From the NCBI RefSeq assembly GCF_042658365.1, contig NZ_JBHSQC010000015.1: 64,000 bases of DNA; one strand, written 5' to 3'. The position numbers and the translations under genes are program-made. Position 1 is the stretch's first letter; every line of letters starts with the position of its first letter. The notes beneath the pieces were generated by a model that saw only the letters and a list, made by a program, of their open reading frames with translations, ran no database searches and had not been told where the DNA came from. The stretch is from Carnobacterium_A antarcticum (GTDB taxonomy: Bacteria > Bacillota > Bacilli > Lactobacillales > Carnobacteriaceae). Shown here one piece after another: positions 59,556 through 64,000 of this stretch.

Positions 59556-61004
59556 ATGAAAAAGAATACATTTGAAGAATTTGGTATTGGAGAAGAACTG
59601 GTAACAGCATTAGAAAGTTTACGCTATTTTAAACCGACTAAAGTTCAAGAAGAAGTACTGCCATTGGCTTTAGCAGAAAAAGATGTGATTGTTGAGTCAC
59701 AAACTGGCAGCGGAAAAACCGTGAGCTTTGGAATCCCATTATGCGAAAACGTGATATGGGAAGAAAACAGACCCCAAGCCCTTGTTTTAGTACCTACGAG
59801 AGAATTAGCATTGCAAGTAAAAGAAGACATTACGAATATTGGTCGTTTAAAACGTATCAAAGTAACCTCTGTATTCGGCAAAGCTTCTTTTGACAAGCAA
59901 AAGTCTGAGTTAAAACAAAAGAGCCATATTGTAGTAGGGACACCTGGTCGTGTCTTGGACCATTTACAAAAAGGAACGATGAAAGTTGATAAATTGCGTT
60001 ATTTAGTGATCGATGAAGCAGATGAGATGCTGAATATGGGGTTCATTGACCAAATGGCAGCTATTATAGAGTTTTTGCCAGAAGAACGACAAACTCTATT
60101 GTTCTCGGCTACAATGCCGCCAGAGATAGAACGTTTGGCTAGTTTCTATATGAAACCCGACAGAGCAGCTATTAAAATCGAAATGACAGAACAATCAAGA
60201 CCTAAAATCGTACAATCATACCTTAAAGTCGAACCTGAGAAAAAGGAACAGCAGTTGTTGGATTTATTGATCGTTGAGAATCCAGACAGCTGTATGATTT
60301 TCTGTAACACTCAAGAAGCCGTGAATCGTTTGTACACGTTCTTAAATAAAGCGGGTTTGCCGATTGATAAAATTCATGGCGGTATGGTGCAAGAAGATCG
60401 GTTCGATGTGATGGATGACTTCAGAAAAGGGAAGTTCCGTTATTTAGTCGCAACAGATGTAGCAGCTCGAGGGATCGATATCGATAATGTGACGCATGTC
60501 ATCAATTACGATGTACCCGTAGAAAAAGAAAGTTTCGTACACCGAACAGGACGAACAGGGCGTGCCGGGAAGACAGGAGTAGCACTGACTCTGGTCACTC
60601 CAAAAGAAAGACCTTGGTGGCAAGAAGTTAGAGCATACGTGCAACAAGAAATTTCTGAAATCACTGCTCCAAATGCTCGCGTTGTACAAAGTCATAAATC
60701 GGCTTTTGAAAAGAAACTTCAAGAACGGCTGGTTGTGAAAAGAGCTCGTAACAAGGAACTGAATCAAGGGATCACAAAAATTTATTTTAACGGCGGGAAA
60801 AAGAAAAAACTTCGCGCAGTGGATTTTGTCGGTACGTTGACGAATATTCCGGGAATCAAAGCAGATGATATCGGTATTATTACTATTCAAGAAAATGTTA
60901 CCTATGTAGAGGTATTGAATGGAAAAGGTCCGAGAGTCATTGAAGAAATGAAAGATCGTACGGTTAAGGGAAAACAATTAAAAGTCTATAAAGCAAATAA
61001 ATAA
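59556..61004 (+). CDS. dbpA: DEAD-box RNA helicase DbpA/YxiN type
   Basis: ATP-dependent RNA helicase acting in 50S subunit assembly through binding to hairpin 92 of 23S rRNA. 482 residues: helicase core with Q motif (FKPTKVQ), Walker A GSGKT (51-55), PTRELA, DEAD (about 154-157), SAT, and HRTGRTGR at the C-terminal end of the second RecA domain, then a DbpA RNA-binding (RRM-like) domain at about 405-480. The ATG at 59556 follows AGTGAGG; an earlier GTG is less likely. Single gene with an extended -10 promoter and a palindrome near it. Confidence 0.93.
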   Translation: MKKNTFEEFGIGEELVTALESLRYFKPTKVQEEVLPLALAEKDVIVESQTGSGKTVSFGIPLCENVIWEENRPQALVLVPTRELALQVKEDITNIGRLKRIKVTSVFGKASFDKQKSELKQKSHIVVGTPGRVLDHLQKGTMKVDKLRYLVIDEADEMLNMGFIDQMAAIIEFLPEERQTLLFSATMPPEIERLASFYMKPDRAAIKIEMTEQSRPKIVQSYLKVEPEKKEQQLLDLLIVENPDSCMIFCNTQEAVNRLYTFLNKAGLPIDKIHGGMVQEDRFDVMDDFRKGKFRYLVATDVAARGIDIDNVTHVINYDVPVEKESFVHRTGRTGRAGKTGVALTLVTPKERPWWQEVRAYVQQEISEITAPNARVVQSHKSAFEKKLQERLVVKRARNKELNQGITKIYFNGGKKKKLRAVDFVGTLTNIPGIKADDIGIITIQENVTYVEVLNGKGPRVIEEMKDRTVKGKQLKVYKANK

Positions 61005-61102
61005 AAAATGTTTAAAAGCAATTGATGAAGAAAAACTAGCTGAATCAGATTGTTTCATAATAATAGAATACTTTTACAGGGAAATTAGAGGGAGCTGCAA
61101 AA

Positions 61103-61438
61103 ATGATTATTTATAATATCCATACAGAAAGTGATTTAAGCGGCGTTGCTTTTCAATATTCTCAAGACGTAGAAGTGATTGAATCAGATTACTTTCAACA
61201 AATAGAAGCTGCCAGGCCGATTATTTTAGAAGCCGATTTTCTTTTTCTTAAGGGAGTAGCAGATGCTAGAGGCTATATTGAAATAGGCATAGGGCTGGCT
61301 TTGAATAAAAAAATCATTATCCTAGAGGATCCTTTTATCAAACACACTAGCATCGACCCGGAACTTATGATAGAAGGTACGACTATCCATAAAATGACGA
61401 TCCAAGAATTTTCAGATTGGACGGACCAAGTTAACTGA
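61103..61438 (+). CDS. Small nucleoside 2-deoxyribosyltransferase-like protein
   Basis: A 111-residue protein with an alpha/beta pattern. The central segment DFLFLKGVADARGYIEIGIGLALNKKIIILED has the hallmarks of nucleoside 2-deoxyribosyltransferase or similar Rossmann-like proteins: a buried acidic position before the glycine (usually D-x-G-T-xx-E), here D-ARGYIE-I. No catalytic Glu is certain and the protein is shorter than the enzymes (about 150), so function is open. AGGGAG lies eight bases before the ATG. Probably a single gene, ended by a strong terminator. Confidence 0.5.
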   Translation: MIIYNIHTESDLSGVAFQYSQDVEVIESDYFQQIEAARPIILEADFLFLKGVADARGYIEIGIGLALNKKIIILEDPFIKHTSIDPELMIEGTTIHKMTIQEFSDWTDQVN

Positions 61439-61498
61439 TTTAACCTATTCTGTAAAAGGCGATCCAATTAAAAATCGATTCCTATTTCACTACAAACT

Positions 61499-61552
61499 AA
61501 AAAACTAGCTGAACACCTCACGTATGCGTGAAGCAGTTCAGCTAGTTTTTTT
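61499..61552. terminator. Intrinsic terminator, bidirectional
   Basis: AAAAAACTAGCTGAAC pairs with GTTCAGCTAGTTTTTTT, with an inner TCACG/CGTGA pair. Confidence 0.93.
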
Positions 61553-61569
61553 GGTTTTAAAGAGATTTG

Positions 61570-63201
61570 TTATTTTGCATATAATTTTTTGATTTGTTCT
61601 TGAACAGTTTTGTTTTCTAAGAATTCTTCATAAGTGGTGTCCGCACGGTCCACTACGCCATTTGGTGTAACTTCGATAATGCGGTTTGCAATCGTTTGAA
61701 CGAATTGGTGGTCATGTGAAGAGAACAAGATTGAACCTTTATTAAAGGAGATCAAGCCATCATTCAAAGCTGTTATTGATTCTAAATCTAAATGATTCGT
61801 TGGATCATCTAAAACGAGTACGTTGGCTTTGCTCAACATCATTTTAGATAACATGCACCGAACTTTTTCGCCACCAGAAAGAACAGAAACTTCTTTCAAA
61901 ACATCTTCTCCAGAGAAAAGCATCCGGCCCAAGAAACTACGTAAGAAAGTATTGTCGCTTTCTTCTTTCGAAGCGAATTGACGCAACCAGTCTACAATCG
62001 TAATCTTACCTTGTTCAAATTCAGCACTCGTATCTTTTGGAAGATAAGATTGTGAGGTGGTGACACCCCATTTAAAGGTTCCTGAATCAGGTTCTAGTTC
62101 TCCCATCAAAATTCTGAACAGAACAGTGATTGCAACGTCATTATGACTGGTAAAGGCCACTTTGTCGTCTTTATTTAAAGAAAAGCTGATATTATCTAAA
62201 ATCTTTTTGCCATCGATGGTTTTCGATAAGTTCTCAACACGAAGCAAGTCGTTTCCAATTTCACGCTCAGGTGTGAACCCGACGAATGGATAGCGACGAG
62301 AAGAAGGCTGGATATCATCTAAAGTGATTTTTTCTAAGGTTTTCTTACGAGACGTTGCTTGTTTTGATTTAGATGCATTTGCACTAAAACGAGCAATAAA
62401 GTCTTGTAATTCTTTGATGTGATCTTCTTTTTTAGCATTTGCATCAGCAGCTAATTTGCTGGCTAATTGACTAGATTCCAACCAGAAATCATAGTTACCA
62501 ACATAAACTTTGATTTTACCAAAGTCGACATCAGCCATATGCGTACAAACTTTGTTTAAGAAGTGACGGTCATGGGAAACGACGATGACGGTATTAGGGA
62601 AATTAATTAAGAATTCCTCTAACCATTCAATCGATTGTTTGTCTAAACCATTCGTTGGCTCATCTAACAAAAGAACATCTGGTTTTCCGAATAAAGCTTG
62701 TGCTAATAATACCTTAACTTTTTCTCCACCAGCTAGTTCGCTCATTTTTTTATCATGCAATTCTTCTGAGATGCCAAGGCCTTGTAATAAAACAGCTGCT
62801 TGAGGTTCTGCTTCCCAACCATCTAATTCAGCAAATTCGCCTTCTAATTCAGCAGCACGTATGCCATCTTCATCAGTGAAGTCTTCTTTCATATAAACTT
62901 CATTTTTTTCTTGCATGATTTGATACAAGCGTTCGTGTCCCATAATGACTGTTTCTAAAACAGTGTTGTCTTCATAGCCGTAGTGGTTTTGACTTAAGGT
63001 TGCTAAACGTTCGTCTTGTCCTAATGCAACATGACCTGTTGAAGGTTGGATCTCGCCAGCCAAGATTTTTAAGAACGTAGACTTGCCTGCTCCATTTGCA
63101 CCGATTAAGCCGTAACAATTGCCAGGGTTAAATTTAATGTTGACGTCATCAAACAATTTGCGGTCTGAAAATTCTAAACTTATATTAGATACTGTGATCA
63201 T
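61570..63201 (-). CDS. ABC-F family ATPase (YbiT/YkpA-like)
   Basis: A 543-residue soluble protein with two ATPase domains joined by the PtIM linker (about 245-300). It should act at the ribosomal E-site as a translation factor rather than in transport. The first domain has intact motifs: GANGAGKST (33-41) and LLLDEPTNGLD. The second has a broken P-loop (TSHNDVAITVL in place of GxxGxGKST) and LVLDDPTNHLD with Asp for the catalytic Glu; the signature SGGEKVR is intact. It therefore has asymmetric ATP sites. It does not match antibiotic-resistance ABC-F types (Vga, Msr, OptrA) by layout. A clear start follows GAGGTAAATAAATT. Confidence 0.88.
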   Translation of the reverse strand: MITVSNISLEFSDRKLFDDVNIKFNPGNCYGLIGANGAGKSTFLKILAGEIQPSTGHVALGQDERLATLSQNHYGYEDNTVLETVIMGHERLYQIMQEKNEVYMKEDFTDEDGIRAAELEGEFAELDGWEAEPQAAVLLQGLGISEELHDKKMSELAGGEKVKVLLAQALFGKPDVLLLDEPTNGLDKQSIEWLEEFLINFPNTVIVVSHDRHFLNKVCTHMADVDFGKIKVYVGNYDFWLESSQLASKLAADANAKKEDHIKELQDFIARFSANASKSKQATSRKKTLEKITLDDIQPSSRRYPFVGFTPEREIGNDLLRVENLSKTIDGKKILDNISFSLNKDDKVAFTSHNDVAITVLFRILMGELEPDSGTFKWGVTTSQSYLPKDTSAEFEQGKITIVDWLRQFASKEESDNTFLRSFLGRMLFSGEDVLKEVSVLSGGEKVRCMLSKMMLSKANVLVLDDPTNHLDLESITALNDGLISFNKGSILFSSHDHQFVQTIANRIIEVTPNGVVDRADTTYEEFLENKTVQEQIKKLYAK

Positions 63202-63374
63202 TTAATTTATTTACCTCTATTCTGTAGTATATCTAACCTATTTTAACATGTATGAAGCTTAATTGCGATGTTAAATGGTCTATTCTCATTATTCTAACAG
63301 CATTATAGCGGGTATTTGTCCTAGTTACAATGCTTAAAGCAATTTAAAAGGCTTTCATTCTAAAGTCGGCAATA

Positions 63375-63413
63375 CCGCATCAGAAAAAGAAGGAATGCTT
63401 TTTTCTGATGCGG
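63375..63413. terminator. Hairpin between the ABC-F and the rightmost gene
   Basis: CCGCATCAGAAAAA pairs with TTTTTTCTGATGCGG. The T-runs are inside the stem, not at its end, so termination is uncertain. Confidence 0.5.
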
Positions 63414-63427
63414 TTCTATAGTAGTAG

Positions 63428-64000
63428 TTATCTTTTAACTTCAGTAAATAAATACAGTACTAGTTCATGAGGGAATAAAAGATGCAATTGATTTCGATAG
63501 TAGCGTGTCCGGCTATAAATACGCCACTTTTTGATGGTTGAACTAGGCAAACTTAAGATGGGGTCATCTTGTAAGGTGACTGACAACTGCTTGTTTCGTT
63601 CGCTTACGACCAAAGCGTCTGGATCAGTGGCTTGGTTTTCACTCAGCGGGTGGCTGGCAGTTAATAAGTGAATCGTTTGTGAACGGTAAAAAGGGTTCTT
63701 TTTAACTTTGTACTTATCCGTTTCAAAAGCAAATAAAGAACCATCATTCATTGAAGGTCGATTAAACGATAAAGCTAACGGTAGTTCACGGATTTGAAGC
63801 GGCGAATCATTTGCAGTCTGATTCAATGGTAAAATGTACGTTAAGCTCAATACCCCTTTTTGTGAAACAAAGCGGAGCAAGTGTGTTTCTTGCTGGGAAG
63901 GGTCCCCGTACTGAATCAAATCTTGCTGAAGCCATTCGGTTCTGGACGTATAAGTTGAACTTAATTGGAAAAGCCTAGGCGTTAAAGCATGTTTAGTTTG
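63428..64000 (-). CDS. Unrecognised protein, 5' end outside window
   Basis: The frame is open from the right edge to a stop at 63428, and about 190 codons are visible; the start lies beyond 64000. The visible part is mostly mixed alpha/beta, basic and soluble-looking, with no membrane helix, no catalytic motif and no repeat I recognise. Notable stretches are LRFVSQKGVLSLTYILPL, SQTIHLLTASHP and KKWRIYSRTRYYRNQLHLLF. A TTG or other internal start near 63919 is possible but unsupported. I cannot assign a function. Confidence 0.6.
   Translation of the reverse strand, partial: QTKHALTPRLFQLSSTYTSRTEWLQQDLIQYGDPSQQETHLLRFVSQKGVLSLTYILPLNQTANDSPLQIRELPLALSFNRPSMNDGSLFAFETDKYKVKKNPFYRSQTIHLLTASHPLSENQATDPDALVVSERNKQLSVTLQDDPILSLPSSTIKKWRIYSRTRYYRNQLHLLFPHELVLYLFTEVKR

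Overview
The window is 64 kb of low-GC Firmicutes DNA carrying about 50 intact genes, three damaged ones and two partial genes at the edges. Gene content points to Lactobacillales, most likely a Carnobacterium-like genome. That taxonomic call is inference from: cydABCD plus a type II NADH dehydrogenase without other respiratory genes, mevalonate-pathway isoprenoid genes, PepF, CUT1 and sucrose sugar uptake, GSP17M/DUF2382 stress proteins, and AAAGGAGG-type ribosome binding sites with occasional TTG/GTG starts. I see no rRNA, tRNA, CRISPR array, complete insertion sequence or prophage.

Left part (1-10.7 kb): the 5' end of an oligopeptide-binding lipoprotein gene, a LapA-like membrane protein, an ECF S-component, msrA with an attenuator-like leader, a VOC protein, a PadR regulator coupled to a HAAS-domain membrane protein, a voltage-gated K+ channel, an SDR dehydrogenase, pepF and a pyridoxamine-oxidase-fold protein. 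From 10.9 to 16.6 kb: a CUT1 sugar transporter (binding protein and two permeases, no ATPase) behind a cre-like site, then a decaying zone with a GPH-symporter remnant, a VOC gene with a poly-A frameshift, an intact CAP-domain protein and an FMN-reductase pseudogene. From 16.7 to 30 kb: three paralogous GSP17M stress proteins (two with DUF2382) and a Dps-like ferritin, interleaved with housekeeping genes (PHP phosphatase, YaiI, YjbQ, L25/Ctc, thiolase and HMG-CoA synthase, aldo/keto reductase, class IV aminotransferase, Nudix). This part also holds a three-unit 52-bp tandem repeat and two of three copies of a dispersed structured repeat.

From 30 to 43.3 kb: a TetR gene and an ABC efflux/lipoprotein-type transporter, a DAACS symporter, then a respiratory island: cydA-cydB-cydD-cydC, a convergent long-chain polyprenyl diphosphate synthase and a type II NADH dehydrogenase. 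The thiolase and MvaS supply HMG-CoA for isoprenoids, the prenyl synthase probably makes the quinone tail, NDH-2 feeds electrons to the quinone and cytochrome bd burns oxygen. A 925-bp gene-free interval with good promoters and hairpins precedes ndh.

From 43.3 to 64 kb: a hot-dog thioesterase, adenosine deaminase, a permuted-papain-like protein, two tandem GT8 glycosyltransferases, an AraC regulator divergent from a heterodimeric ABC exporter that has a 12-codon upstream ORF, an acyl-ACP thioesterase, a sucrose locus (LacI regulator, PTS EIIBC, sucrose-6-phosphate hydrolase) with two operators 22 bp apart, asparaginase, a metallo-beta-lactamase-fold hydrolase, a DbpA-type DEAD helicase, a small deoxyribosyltransferase-like protein, a YbiT-type ABC-F protein and a partial gene I do not recognise.

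No clearly new multi-gene system was found. The best leads are the dispersed structured repeat family, the 52-bp tandem array, the upstream ORF of the ABC exporter, the promoter-bearing gene-free interval before ndh, and the stress-protein/Dps cluster. All assignments rest on reading the sequence and family knowledge; no database search was run.
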